Part shown: positions 28,699-38,057 of the stretch, piece after piece
Numbering within the stretch: position 1 is the first letter of the stretch
Layout: every line of letters starts with the position of its first letter
Assembly (NCBI GenBank): GCA_944368925.1
Contig: CALVXG010000011.1
Span: 17,083-81,082 of the forward strand
Direction of reading: 5' to 3'
Length of the DNA: 64,000 bases
Source: an uncultured Clostridia bacterium
Lineage (GTDB): Bacteria > Bacillota > Clostridia > Christensenellales > Borkfalkiaceae
The notes under the pieces: generated by a model
The model's database searches: none
What the model was told of the DNA's origin: nothing
The model's input: the letters and a program-made list of their open reading frames with translations, nothing else
Made by a program: the position numbers and the translations under genes

Positions 28699-30511
28699 AA
28701 GACTCTTTCAGTACAAATTTATAGTTCAGCCTGCCGTACGGCGCGCTGTCTCCCTGCGTGTACAACAGCATGACATCCGATGAAAAATCCACGTTGTCCG
28801 TCACTTTCAGCTCAAAGGTCGAAGCGTTTCCTATCGCTTCCTTCGGAATGCACAGCTGCATGTATTTTCCGCTTACCAGCGTTCTTGCTTCCCCGACTTT
28901 CTGCGCAGAATCTCCCAAACTTTCGATAAAAGCATAATTTTCCGAACGGCTTTTGTTGATCACATAATCGTAACCCTCGGTGCCGCTCTGCGTTTTCAGC
29001 CATACGTTCATCCAGTTTGCGTCCGACGGCTTCGTAATATCTTCCGCCGCCGTAAGCAGCAGATAGACGTTTTCCGCATCTTCCGCCACCCGTATTTCCG
29101 TTATGTCGTTCCGCTTGCTGTCGTTCATGTAAACGTCGCTGCCGTCGCTGTTGACAAAACTGCGCGTCTTTTTCCCCGCAAAATCGGCGACGCCGGACGT
29201 CACACCGCTCCATGCGCCGAGAATCGAAGATGCCGACAATTCCGCCTCTTCAACGGCGATCCCGTCCCCCTGTTCCCCTTTAAACAGCCGCATGTTGCGG
29301 ATCATCTGCATATAGAAATTATCTCCGTAGAATCCGCTGATCGGTTCAATATCCCGCGAAAATTCCGGCGTGGCACAATCGAAAAAGACAACCGTATTTC
29401 CGACCCCTTCCACTTCCGTCGCCAGTTTCAGCGCCGACCACTCGTTCCATTCCGTCAAAATCACGATCCGCGCATCCGACGCAAGCGCCACATCCCATTG
29501 CTCCTGGAAATTTGCGCCTTCCGCGACGCGGTCCTTGCTGTTTTTGTCCGCACTCGTGTAGCCTCTGCCCCAGTTTTTGTTGTAATAATCGATACCGTTG
29601 GGGCTTTCTTCGTATTGTACGGAATCACTCATGTGCATGCCCGCGTTCTGCGCCACCGACACGCTGATCACGCCGTTATGCACCGGCTGCGGCCGCGTAA
29701 ACTCAATCCAGGGAAACCCGTTGTCCTTGAACGGTTCGTTCGGCCACTGGCTCGCACGTATGTAAAAGGTCTCCCGCACCGCTTTCGGCAAATAGACCAT
29801 CTCGTCCGTACGCATCGTGATCCACGGCTTCCCTTCCGCATTTCTGCCTTCGTCCGTATCGCAGAACCACAGTTCACGATACCTGCCGTCTTTATAAAGA
29901 AAATCATACAACTGCTGCACCCGCTCGTACGAGCGCGTATTCGTCATGAACATGATCTTAGGCACTTTATACCCCGCCGCGCGGTATGTTTCCAGAATTT
30001 CCAGCAACACGCTGAGCGGCTCTTTATAAATATTGTTATTGGTCGCATCGACCGCGAGAAAGTCCATGCCCGCCGCAATAAACATCTGCACATGCCGCTC
30101 CACGACCCAGTAATCCTGCATGTTGTAATACCCGAACAGCGGCTCCGCGTAAAAATGCATTTTCAGAAAGGGCGAACCCGACCCCGAATAAATATCCGCA
30201 AAGTCCATCTTCGACATGTCGTAGATGCCCTCAAAATAGGGATCCCCTTCGTCCGAATAATCGTTCCCCAGCCACAACAGATAAAATATCCCCACCAGTT
30301 TTCCGTTCGTTTCTCCGGCAGGGAGGATCTGCCTGCCCAACGCATCCGTGCCGCAGAGCGCTTCCCGCACATTGTCGCGCTCCTGCAGCGGTTCAATCGA
30401 AATCTTTTCCGTCATCTCTTCTTCTCCGCTCTCTTCCGTCGGATTGCATGCGCCGCAAAGCAACACCATACATGCACACAGCAACAGACAAATCCATCTC
30501 TTAATTCGCAT
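28697..30511 (-). CDS. GH99/GH71-like glycosidase lipoprotein, second copy
   Basis: 604 residues, ATG at 30511 after GGAAGGTATAGA and 1 nt behind the previous stop. The lipobox is CGAC (Cys about 22). The barrel shares GIFYLLWLGND, MHFYAEPLFGYYNMQDYWVV, MDFLAVDATNN and IVILTEWNEWSALKL with its paralogues. A CBM9-like domain closes it, ending SAPYGRLNYKF. As the last gene of the operon it is followed by a strong terminator. It is a membrane-tethered glycan-processing enzyme; specificity is unknown. Confidence 0.78.
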   Translation of the reverse strand: MRIKRWICLLLCACMVLLCGACNPTEESGEEEMTEKISIEPLQERDNVREALCGTDALGRQILPAGETNGKLVGIFYLLWLGNDYSDEGDPYFEGIYDMSKMDFADIYSGSGSPFLKMHFYAEPLFGYYNMQDYWVVERHVQMFIAAGMDFLAVDATNNNIYKEPLSVLLEILETYRAAGYKVPKIMFMTNTRSYERVQQLYDFLYKDGRYRELWFCDTDEGRNAEGKPWITMRTDEMVYLPKAVRETFYIRASQWPNEPFKDNGFPWIEFTRPQPVHNGVISVSVAQNAGMHMSDSVQYEESPNGIDYYNKNWGRGYTSADKNSKDRVAEGANFQEQWDVALASDARIVILTEWNEWSALKLATEVEGVGNTVVFFDCATPEFSRDIEPISGFYGDNFYMQMIRNMRLFKGEQGDGIAVEEAELSASSILGAWSGVTSGVADFAGKKTRSFVNSDGSDVYMNDSKRNDITEIRVAEDAENVYLLLTAAEDITKPSDANWMNVWLKTQSGTEGYDYVINKSRSENYAFIESLGDSAQKVGEARTLVSGKYMQLCIPKEAIGNASTFELKVTDNVDFSSDVMLLYTQGDSAPYGRLNYKFVLKES

Positions 30512-30512
30512 T

Positions 30513-32399
30513 CTATACCTTCCATTTGTAACTCAAACGCCCGATCGGCGCGCTGTCGCCGCTGACATAATAATCCATTATGTCTTCGGGATGCGTGATA
30601 TGATCCGTCGCCTTGATCTTCAGCGTAAACGAATCGCCCAAACCGAGCATCGCCTTCGGCACCGCGATCTGCAGATACTTGCCGCCGACCAAATAGTCCG
30701 CCTGTCCGACCGTCTCAAACGCATACCCGCCGATGCACTTTTCCACCGACGTCCTTTCTCCGTCCGGCGAACGGTTGATGACATACTGATATCCTTCAAA
30801 CGCTTCCCCTTCGGCACCTTCCACGCCCAGCAGAACGTTCATCCACGTGAGATCCCCTGCTTCGTACGCGGTGATTGCCTCGGCGGCCGAAACCATGATA
30901 TACAGATTATCCGCATCGTACGCAAGACGGATCTCGGAAATATCGTTGCGCGCGGAATCATCGTAATACGTATCCCGATCGGCGGCGTCCTTATAGTTGC
31001 GCACCACGGCGTCTCCCACAAAATCGCGGAAAGATGTCTGCACGCTCTCCCATTGTTTGACAGAACCTTTTACGTCGACCGTCAGCTCCTGTCCCGTCAC
31101 CGTTTCCCCTTCGCCCGTGCCTTTGTACGCGCGAATGTTCTTGATCATCTGCAAATAATAGTTGTCCCCGTATCCGCCTTTCATCGGCTCGATATCCCTG
31201 GAAAATTCTTCGTTGATCGTATCCACAAAGAAGACGCGGCGGTCGGGAAGATTCAGCCTGGAAGGCACTCCCGTCGTCACCGTGATGTCTTCATAAAATT
31301 TGACGGCGATCCACTCGTTCCAGCCCGTCACGAACACGGTGGACGGATCTTCCCGCAGCGCATTGTCCCACTGCTCCTGAAAATTCGCCCCCTCGTCCAC
31401 TTTGGAGGGATCGTTCACGCCCGCCTGCGCCGTGTATCCGCGCCCCCAATTCTCGTTATAATACGTTCCGCCCGATGCAGACGCCACGTCCTTGTACTGC
31501 ACGGAATCGGAAAACGGCCAGCCCGGATGCTGCGATACGGAAACGCTCATCAACGTTCCGCCCGTCACTCCGCCTTTGGGGTATACCTTCTGACTGCGGT
31601 TAAAATCGATCCACGGGAATCCGTCCTCTTTATCCGGCGTCCCCGGCCATTGGCTGGAACGGAAATCAAAGAAATTGCGGATCTCTTCCGAACACCCCGC
31701 CTTATTCGCACAGATGATCAGCGGTTTCCCGTTCGGACAAAACCAAAGATCTTTGTACAGGCCCTTTTCGTACAGCTGCGAATACAACTGCGTCACGCGC
31801 TGCTCGGATTCCGTGTTGGTGTAAAACATGATCTTGGGCACCGCAAATCCCTGCGCCGCAAATTCTTCCATGATCGGGAACAAAACCTGCCACACCTGGT
31901 TGTAGGTAAACTGATTCGTCGCATCGAATACGAGAAAATCAATGCCCGCCATCGTGATCATTTCCATGTGCCTGCGCAAAACATACGGATCCTGCGCATT
32001 GTAGTACCCGAACAGCGGCTCCCCCCAGTAATGGAACTGATTGGGCGGCGACGACAAAATCTCCGTTCCGTCCCAGAACGCGTCCCCGAGCTCTTCCATC
32101 AATTTTGTCGCGTCATAAATATCCGTCTGCTTGGTGCGCTCCTGCCCGTTCCACAAAAAATAAAATAACCCGACATATTTTTCTCCGTTCCTGCCGCTGA
32201 CGGAGGGCACTTCCCTCCCCAGCGCATCCGTCGCCGTAAGACTGTTGACCGTCTGCTCACAGGTGTTGAGCAACACGATTTCATCTTCCTGCGGCTGTGG
32301 CTGCGGCGCAGGTTCCGAAGGCTTGCACGCCGAAAACATCGTAAACAAAAATACGGACGCACATGCCAGGCTTATCCACTTTTTTACCGTCTTTTTCAT
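30513..32399 (-). CDS. GH99/GH71-like glycosidase lipoprotein, third copy
   Basis: 628 residues, ATG at 32399 behind AGGAAGGAAAGGG. The lipobox is FSAC (Cys about 25), followed by a Pro-Gln-rich spacer. The same blocks are present: YVGLFYFLWNGQ, FHYWGEPLFGYYNAQDPYVL, DFLVFDATNQF and VFVTGWNEWIAVKF, then a CBM9-like C-terminus (about 470-628) ending SAPIGRLSYKW. It lies immediately before the second paralogue, which suggests tandem duplication, though the two differ widely along their length. Confidence 0.78.
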   Translation of the reverse strand: MKKTVKKWISLACASVFLFTMFSACKPSEPAPQPQPQEDEIVLLNTCEQTVNSLTATDALGREVPSVSGRNGEKYVGLFYFLWNGQERTKQTDIYDATKLMEELGDAFWDGTEILSSPPNQFHYWGEPLFGYYNAQDPYVLRRHMEMITMAGIDFLVFDATNQFTYNQVWQVLFPIMEEFAAQGFAVPKIMFYTNTESEQRVTQLYSQLYEKGLYKDLWFCPNGKPLIICANKAGCSEEIRNFFDFRSSQWPGTPDKEDGFPWIDFNRSQKVYPKGGVTGGTLMSVSVSQHPGWPFSDSVQYKDVASASGGTYYNENWGRGYTAQAGVNDPSKVDEGANFQEQWDNALREDPSTVFVTGWNEWIAVKFYEDITVTTGVPSRLNLPDRRVFFVDTINEEFSRDIEPMKGGYGDNYYLQMIKNIRAYKGTGEGETVTGQELTVDVKGSVKQWESVQTSFRDFVGDAVVRNYKDAADRDTYYDDSARNDISEIRLAYDADNLYIMVSAAEAITAYEAGDLTWMNVLLGVEGAEGEAFEGYQYVINRSPDGERTSVEKCIGGYAFETVGQADYLVGGKYLQIAVPKAMLGLGDSFTLKIKATDHITHPEDIMDYYVSGDSAPIGRLSYKWKV

Positions 32400-32414
32400 C
32401 CCTTTCCTCCTTCC

Positions 32415-33260
32415 TCACAGTTTCATCCCCGACGCAAAATCGCCGTTGATAAAATATTTCAGACCGATCAGCGAAGTGATCGCCAACGGCACCCCCGCCA
32501 GAAGATACATCGCATACGCTACCCCCGGATTCGTCTTGTTGACCGACTCCGCAAGATATTTCAGCCGCGGCATCAGCGTCTGTATGCCGTCCGTACGGAT
32601 AACCAGTGTCGGCCACAAAAAATCATTGTACATCAGACTGAACGTCCCCAAACCCTGGATAATCAAAACAGGCACCGCCAGCGGCAGCGTGATCTTCGCA
32701 TACATCACAATATCGTTCGCTCCGTCCAACGTCGCGCTTTCAAAAAGCGATGCAGGCTGCTGCGTAAAAAACGTACGGAACAGGAACGTCGCCCCGACCT
32801 GCCCGCCCGCAATGCCAGGCAATATCAGCGCCCAGCGCGTATCGAACAAACCTAAATTCAATATGGTAAGATAGGATGGTGTCATCGTGAGTACGGACGG
32901 CACCATCATCAGCGCAAGAATCAGCGAAAACAATACCTCGCGCCCGAAAAAACGATGCCTCGAAAATACATACGCCGTCACCGAACTGAAAAAAACCACC
33001 CCGACCGTCGTAACGATACAGACAAGAAGACTGTTGAACATGTTCCCCCAGATCCCCTCGAACGCCTCTACATAATTTCCCCACTGCGGATCGTACGGCA
33101 GCCGCCAGATATCCATCATGTGCTCATAGGGAAGTTTCAGCGAATACAAAAACGTGATGACCAGCGGCATCAGAACCAACAGTATGATGATCGAAAGGGA
33201 TATGTAAAGAAGGGTCTGCGCAACCGCGCCTTCAATGCCGTGTTTCCTGTGTTTCAACAT
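32415..33260 (-). CDS. Sugar ABC transporter permease, MalG-type
   Basis: 281 residues, six membrane helices, start at 33260 after AAAAGGAGGGGCGGA. The EAA loop is recognisable as ASLFESATLDGANDIVMYAKITLPLAVP. It follows the fused permease by 13 nt and must be its channel partner. No ATPase is encoded with it. Confidence 0.95.
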   Translation of the reverse strand: MLKHRKHGIEGAVAQTLLYISLSIIILLVLMPLVITFLYSLKLPYEHMMDIWRLPYDPQWGNYVEAFEGIWGNMFNSLLVCIVTTVGVVFFSSVTAYVFSRHRFFGREVLFSLILALMMVPSVLTMTPSYLTILNLGLFDTRWALILPGIAGGQVGATFLFRTFFTQQPASLFESATLDGANDIVMYAKITLPLAVPVLIIQGLGTFSLMYNDFLWPTLVIRTDGIQTLMPRLKYLAESVNKTNPGVAYAMYLLAGVPLAITSLIGLKYFINGDFASGMKL

Positions 33261-33273
33261 TCCGCCCCTCCTT

Positions 33274-35229
33274 TTAAAAATTGCTTTCCGTCTTCTGCGC
33301 CTTGAGATTGATCAGCGTCGCACCGAATACTACGATAAAGAGCAGCATCCCCATCGCCGCCGCCCTCCCGTATCCCGAACCGGAATTGAGCGTCATATAC
33401 ATCTGCAAAGCAGGTATGTTTGTCGCCGTGGTCTGCCCCGTCGTCATGTACACCCGCCCGAAATCCTGAATGGAATTGATAAACGTGATGATAAATACAT
33501 ACTTCAGCTGCGGCCGTATCATCGGAAAATCAATATAGACAATGCTCTTTATCCACGAACACCCGTCCAGCTTCGCCGACTCCTTGTACGACTCCGGAAC
33601 CGACATCAGCGCCCCGTAAAACAGTATGTACTGTCCTACCCAGGGCAACCCGATCAGCACGAGCGACATAAGTGCCGTCTTGTCGTTTCCCAGCCAGTCC
33701 ACCCCTCCGCCTCCGAATAACCCGACCAGCGAATTGAGCAGTCCCATCTCTCCGTAAATTCCCTTCGTCCAGATCAGCAAAACCGCCACGCCCGGCAAAA
33801 TCCCCGGTATGTAGATCAGCACGCGCACCCAGTACTGCGCCTTTTTGCTGTTCAGCGCCAGAATAAACTCCGCAATCAGTACCGCAGGTATCAGCGCCTT
33901 CAGCAGATCCGTGACCAGGAATATCAGCATGTTCCCGATCCCGCCCGTAAAAAACGGATCTTTCAGCACCGCGACAAAATTTTCAAACCCCACGGGCCGC
34001 GTGTATACCCCCGGCACATAGTCAAAAAACGAAAGGATCAGACCCCACACCGTCGGTATGTACATGAACAGTCCCAAAAGCACGAACGTGGGCAATATAA
34101 AAGCATAACTTTTCCAGCTCTTAATAAATCCCGTCCTGAAACGGCGCAGCTGCTTATGCAAACTCGCCCTGCGCCCCTCGTTTACGGAAAACCAGCCAAG
34201 CACCGCACCCGCGAGCGAAATTACCGCAAGTGCCAGCGTCACATACTTCGCCCAGCCGAAAAACAAGAGCGCGTCGACCGCCCCGTATTCGTAACACCGC
34301 GTTCTGAAATCACGGTATTCCGAAAAGACGATCAGCCCGTCCTGCGTGAGCGTTATGCTCTGCACTTCCGTCGGTACGGGGATCTTCTGCACCTGCCCGC
34401 TTTCCAGCCCCACGATAAACCCGTTTCCGCTGATGTTCGCGGCCGCAGCGTAGTCCAAAGACTCCTCCGCCGCAAACGCGCACAGCGACATGCCCGTATC
34501 GATCGTACGCAAAAGCTCCTTTCCCTCAAACACCGATATCGTCCCGACCGTATCCGCAACGATCAGTCTGCCTTCCGAAAAACCCAGCGCAAGCGGCTCG
34601 TACCGCACGGAAACATACACCGATGCGTTCAGCCCGCCCGCCGCGCTTTCTATCACATAAACATTATAATCGGTCGAAAGACCGTACAAAACTTTCTCAC
34701 GGGGATGAATTTTTATGTCGCCGATCACGTTGCTCAGCGAAAGCGATTCGGCCTGCGCCTGCCCGGTATACTCCGAATAATGGTACACGACGCTGCCTTT
34801 CAGCCCGCCCTTCTTTGCCGCTATATACAGATCCGTCTCGTCCGCGTCCACCGAAAGCACCTGGTACGGCACTTCAAAACTCGCCTGTATCGCCCCGTCT
34901 TGCGCCGAAAATACGTCTACCTTTCTCTCCGAAACATAGCTGACCACGATCCGTTCGGAAAGGACGATCACATCGCTCGTACGGTCCGTAAGCTCCGTTT
35001 TCCAGAGCCGCTCTCCGTCTTTGTACGCCGAAAGCGCTTTGGTATCGTCGGACACGTAGAAAACGTCTCCGCCCTTTTGCACGCTGACCGTCTGCACTCT
35101 CCCGGACGGCAGCAAAGATTCCCCGTCATCCGAAGTAAATACAAACCCGAACACCGTCAGTCCCGCAAAAACCAAAAACGCCGCGATCGCCGCTATAAAT
35201 AAAACCGTATTCCTCTTCAAAACGTTCAT
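33274..35229 (-). CDS. ABC sugar permease fused to an N-terminal extracytoplasmic propeller-like domain
   Basis: 651 residues; I use the ATG at 35229, since only a TTG is available further upstream. A first helix (about 10-30) exports a domain of about 290 residues made of repeated beta-strand blades (DDTKALSAYKDGERLWKTEL, RKVDVFSAQDGAIQASFEV, DTVGTISVFEGKELLRTID), which looks like a PQQ/WD-type propeller. After a second helix (about 330-350) comes a full MalF/UgpA-type permease (about 370-651) with the EAA loop VPESYKESAKLDGCSWIKSIVYIDFPMIRP. Ordinary CUT1 permeases are near 300 residues. The propeller could dock the binding protein or glycan at the channel mouth; that is inference. The neighbours are the binding protein (38058) and the partner permease (32415). 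Confidence 0.85.
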   Translation of the reverse strand: MNVLKRNTVLFIAAIAAFLVFAGLTVFGFVFTSDDGESLLPSGRVQTVSVQKGGDVFYVSDDTKALSAYKDGERLWKTELTDRTSDVIVLSERIVVSYVSERKVDVFSAQDGAIQASFEVPYQVLSVDADETDLYIAAKKGGLKGSVVYHYSEYTGQAQAESLSLSNVIGDIKIHPREKVLYGLSTDYNVYVIESAAGGLNASVYVSVRYEPLALGFSEGRLIVADTVGTISVFEGKELLRTIDTGMSLCAFAAEESLDYAAAANISGNGFIVGLESGQVQKIPVPTEVQSITLTQDGLIVFSEYRDFRTRCYEYGAVDALLFFGWAKYVTLALAVISLAGAVLGWFSVNEGRRASLHKQLRRFRTGFIKSWKSYAFILPTFVLLGLFMYIPTVWGLILSFFDYVPGVYTRPVGFENFVAVLKDPFFTGGIGNMLIFLVTDLLKALIPAVLIAEFILALNSKKAQYWVRVLIYIPGILPGVAVLLIWTKGIYGEMGLLNSLVGLFGGGGVDWLGNDKTALMSLVLIGLPWVGQYILFYGALMSVPESYKESAKLDGCSWIKSIVYIDFPMIRPQLKYVFIITFINSIQDFGRVYMTTGQTTATNIPALQMYMTLNSGSGYGRAAAMGMLLFIVVFGATLINLKAQKTESNF

Positions 35230-35304
35230 AAGCAATCCCCATTCCGTACGGAAAGCACGCTTTCTGCCCCTTACAGCAGAAAGCGCCTTCCCTCTTTGCA
35301 AGAT

Positions 35305-38034
35305 TTAATCTTCTTTTCTGCGCAGGCCGATCACCGCGGCACCGGCCGCCGCCAATACCAAAGCGCCCGCCGCGAAAGAACCGCCGTACAGCAAGGATCC
35401 GCTGCATCCACCTTTCTCCGCCGTATCCGACGGATCGTCCGTTCCCGAGCCGCCTTGCTCTGCCGTCACCGTAATCCTGATCTCTTCGCTGAACAGGCTC
35501 CCGACGCGCACATAGATCGTCACTTCGCCCTCTTTGACTGCCGTGACTTTGCCGTTTGCGTCCACCGAAGCGATGCGGTCGTCTCCGCTCGCATACGTGG
35601 GCTTGACGTCCGAAGGATCCACCGAGGCCGAAATCTGATACGTTTCCCCGACTTTCAGCGTTTTAGATTTTTCCGTAACCGTCAGACCGCCGATCACCGT
35701 CACTTCACAGGTCGCGCTCATTCCGTCTACCGTGTACGTGATCGTCGTCTTGCCGCTTGCTATCGCCGTAACCGTTCCGTCGCTGCCGACCGTCGCCACC
35801 GCCGTGTCCGAACTGGTCCATTCCGCCGTCTCCGCCACATACGAATTCGGGTTCGTCTTGCCCGTCAGACGGAAACTCGTCCCCGCCTTCATCTGATGCG
35901 ACGTCCTGTCGATCTCAACACCGTACAGCTTCCCGACGTTGACGTTCTCCACCGCAAGCTCCGCTTTCGCCGAATTCGCCGCAATCGTGTTGCCCAGTCC
36001 GATCGCTATGTTCCAGTTGCCTTCCGCTCCCGCAGATACCGCAGACCAATCAAACGTAAGCGTATACGGCCCGACGTAATCGTACGCCGATCCGCCCGGA
36101 TACGTCATGTTCTCGCTTCCGTCCGGAACTTCACCCTCCGTAAATACGGGCGTAAACGCAATGCAGAATTTATCCGCATCCTTCCACATCTTTACCTGGA
36201 TGCGCGTGCCGTCGCAGAACGCGCGCGCAAAAGCATTCGCAAATTTATCCGTTCCCGTCAGCTCCCCTTTGTTTTCGGGTGTCTGCAAATCGCTGACCCT
36301 CCCGCCGATACCCGTCTGATAAGGCAGCATGAATTTCAGCCCGAAGCCCCACCATTCGTTGTTTGTGCTCAGATTTACCTGCAATCCGCCCGGCGCTCCC
36401 ATCGCAAAATCGGCCGCCGTCAACGTATCGGCATCGCCCGCAACCATCGCTATGCTCAGATACCTGCCAAACTGATTGGCATACGTCGTGTTGTTCGCGT
36501 CGTATTTATTGATAAAATCAAACGTCACCGCCTTCTCGAACGTAATGTCCGTCCCTACGACCGCATACGCCGCGCCGCCCTGGATCGACCCGTTCAAGGA
36601 AATTCCCTCGTCCTCGGACGTAAACCCGTCTCCGCCTATGATCACCCCGTCGGAATACAGATAATGTACGTCATTTTCATGCACGTCCTGCGGTTTTTCG
36701 TACGCGGTCACCGTAATTTCACACGTCGCTTTCAGCTCCAGATCCCCGCTTTCAAAGTTCTGCACTTTCGCCGTGATCGTCGCCGTCCCTACACTCTTCG
36801 CTTCCAGAACGCCGCCGTTGACCGTCACCACTTCATCGTCCGACGTCGTCCAAATCACATTCAGATTCAAGGGATTCGTCGTCGCCGTCAGATTGGAAAA
36901 CTCACCGACCTGCATCTCTTTTTCGGATACGTTCAACGTAATATTGTTGGCAACCGTTATATACGCTTCGCCCTTTCTTCCGTCTTCCGCCGTGACCAGT
37001 ACTTTCGTCGTCCCCGCTTTGAGCGCCGTCACAAGGCCCGTATCCGATACGCTCGCCACCGCGCCGTCCTCCACTTCATAGGTCACGTTGTCTACCGCCG
37101 CCGACGTCGTTACGTCTTTCGCCGTCAATTGTTTGGTCTGCTCCGGTTTGAGAAATACCGAATCCGGTTCCACCGACAGCCCGGGCAGTTCCGCTTCGAT
37201 CGCTGCAATGGACGCGTCCACCGAACGCTCCGCCGCGTTCATGTTCGCAAATTCAAACCCGATATAGTACGGAGACTGATTGCTCGCATCCTGTACCATA
37301 TCCGACAGAGGAAAACTGATCTTCGAATTGCTGATCGCCGGACGTTCCGCCGTACGGTCAACCGTGATCGATACGTAAAGATGATCGACTCCGTTCACCT
37401 TTTCCGTCCCGATCTCCACCGTCACGGGCTTGTTCATCGCATACGCCCATCCGATGTCCGTTATCCCGTCTCCGTGCGTATTGCCGTACATGGAGTCGGT
37501 ATTGACAATATCGCGCCTGCCGAACGTGGAAAGATTGACCATGCTCCTGTGATTTCCGTCCCCGTCCGTGGCAAGATCGGTCGACGTGAACAAATGAAGC
37601 GTCACCCCGTTCCCGCTCGATCTCGAATTCCTGAAATCCGCCGCATTGAAACTTCCGCTGCTCTTGTCTGCCTGCGCAAAGAACATCGAAAAATACACCT
37701 GCGTTTTCAAATCGCCGCCGACCAGCCCACTGTAATCGGCATTGACCGTGAAGTTCGCCGTGACTTTGCTGCCGAGCGGATAGCCGTGATCATAGACGAC
37801 TACCGTACGGCTGTCCTTCTGCTTTCCGGCAACCGTCACCCCGTCCTCCGCAGCCGTCAGCGCGGCCGTGTTCGTCCCGATCGGTTCCCCGCTCTCCCCC
37901 AGCGTCGTATCCGTCAGAAGCACAAATTCGTCCGTGTCTTCGGCCGCATACGCGGGAAGCAGCGCAAGGCACGTCATCACACAAAACAACAATGCCAGAA
38001 CCGCGATCCATACTTGTTTGGTTTTCGTTCTCAT
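35305..38034 (-). CDS. Secreted surface protein with four Ig-like (Big_2) domains and C-terminal anchor
   Basis: 909 residues, start at 38034 after GGAAAGGAGGAAAT. It has a signal peptide (about 1-30), a beta-sandwich domain (about 35-285), and two group 2 Ig-like domains (LSVEPDSVFLKPEQTKQLTA and ITLNVSEKEMQVGEFSNLTA). A second unknown sandwich follows, then two more Ig-like domains (VEIDRTSHQMKAGTSFRLTG and LTVTEKSKTLKVGETYQISA) with typical VATVGSDGTVTAIASG turns. The C-terminus is KGGCSGS, a helix, then GLRRKED, which matches the tail style of the first protein of the window. It probably binds or spaces glycan at the surface. It sits between the solute-binding protein and the permeases. 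Confidence 0.85.
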   Translation of the reverse strand: MRTKTKQVWIAVLALLFCVMTCLALLPAYAAEDTDEFVLLTDTTLGESGEPIGTNTAALTAAEDGVTVAGKQKDSRTVVVYDHGYPLGSKVTANFTVNADYSGLVGGDLKTQVYFSMFFAQADKSSGSFNAADFRNSRSSGNGVTLHLFTSTDLATDGDGNHRSMVNLSTFGRRDIVNTDSMYGNTHGDGITDIGWAYAMNKPVTVEIGTEKVNGVDHLYVSITVDRTAERPAISNSKISFPLSDMVQDASNQSPYYIGFEFANMNAAERSVDASIAAIEAELPGLSVEPDSVFLKPEQTKQLTAKDVTTSAAVDNVTYEVEDGAVASVSDTGLVTALKAGTTKVLVTAEDGRKGEAYITVANNITLNVSEKEMQVGEFSNLTATTNPLNLNVIWTTSDDEVVTVNGGVLEAKSVGTATITAKVQNFESGDLELKATCEITVTAYEKPQDVHENDVHYLYSDGVIIGGDGFTSEDEGISLNGSIQGGAAYAVVGTDITFEKAVTFDFINKYDANNTTYANQFGRYLSIAMVAGDADTLTAADFAMGAPGGLQVNLSTNNEWWGFGLKFMLPYQTGIGGRVSDLQTPENKGELTGTDKFANAFARAFCDGTRIQVKMWKDADKFCIAFTPVFTEGEVPDGSENMTYPGGSAYDYVGPYTLTFDWSAVSAGAEGNWNIAIGLGNTIAANSAKAELAVENVNVGKLYGVEIDRTSHQMKAGTSFRLTGKTNPNSYVAETAEWTSSDTAVATVGSDGTVTAIASGKTTITYTVDGMSATCEVTVIGGLTVTEKSKTLKVGETYQISASVDPSDVKPTYASGDDRIASVDANGKVTAVKEGEVTIYVRVGSLFSEEIRITVTAEQGGSGTDDPSDTAEKGGCSGSLLYGGSFAAGALVLAAAGAAVIGLRRKED

Positions 38035-38057
38035 ATTTCCTCCTTTCCGATTTTATA

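Noticed and set aside
35229-35301. N-terminal extension of the fused permease from a TTG at 35301
   Set aside because: The extension is basic and unlike a signal sequence; the ATG at 35229 starts directly before the membrane helix.
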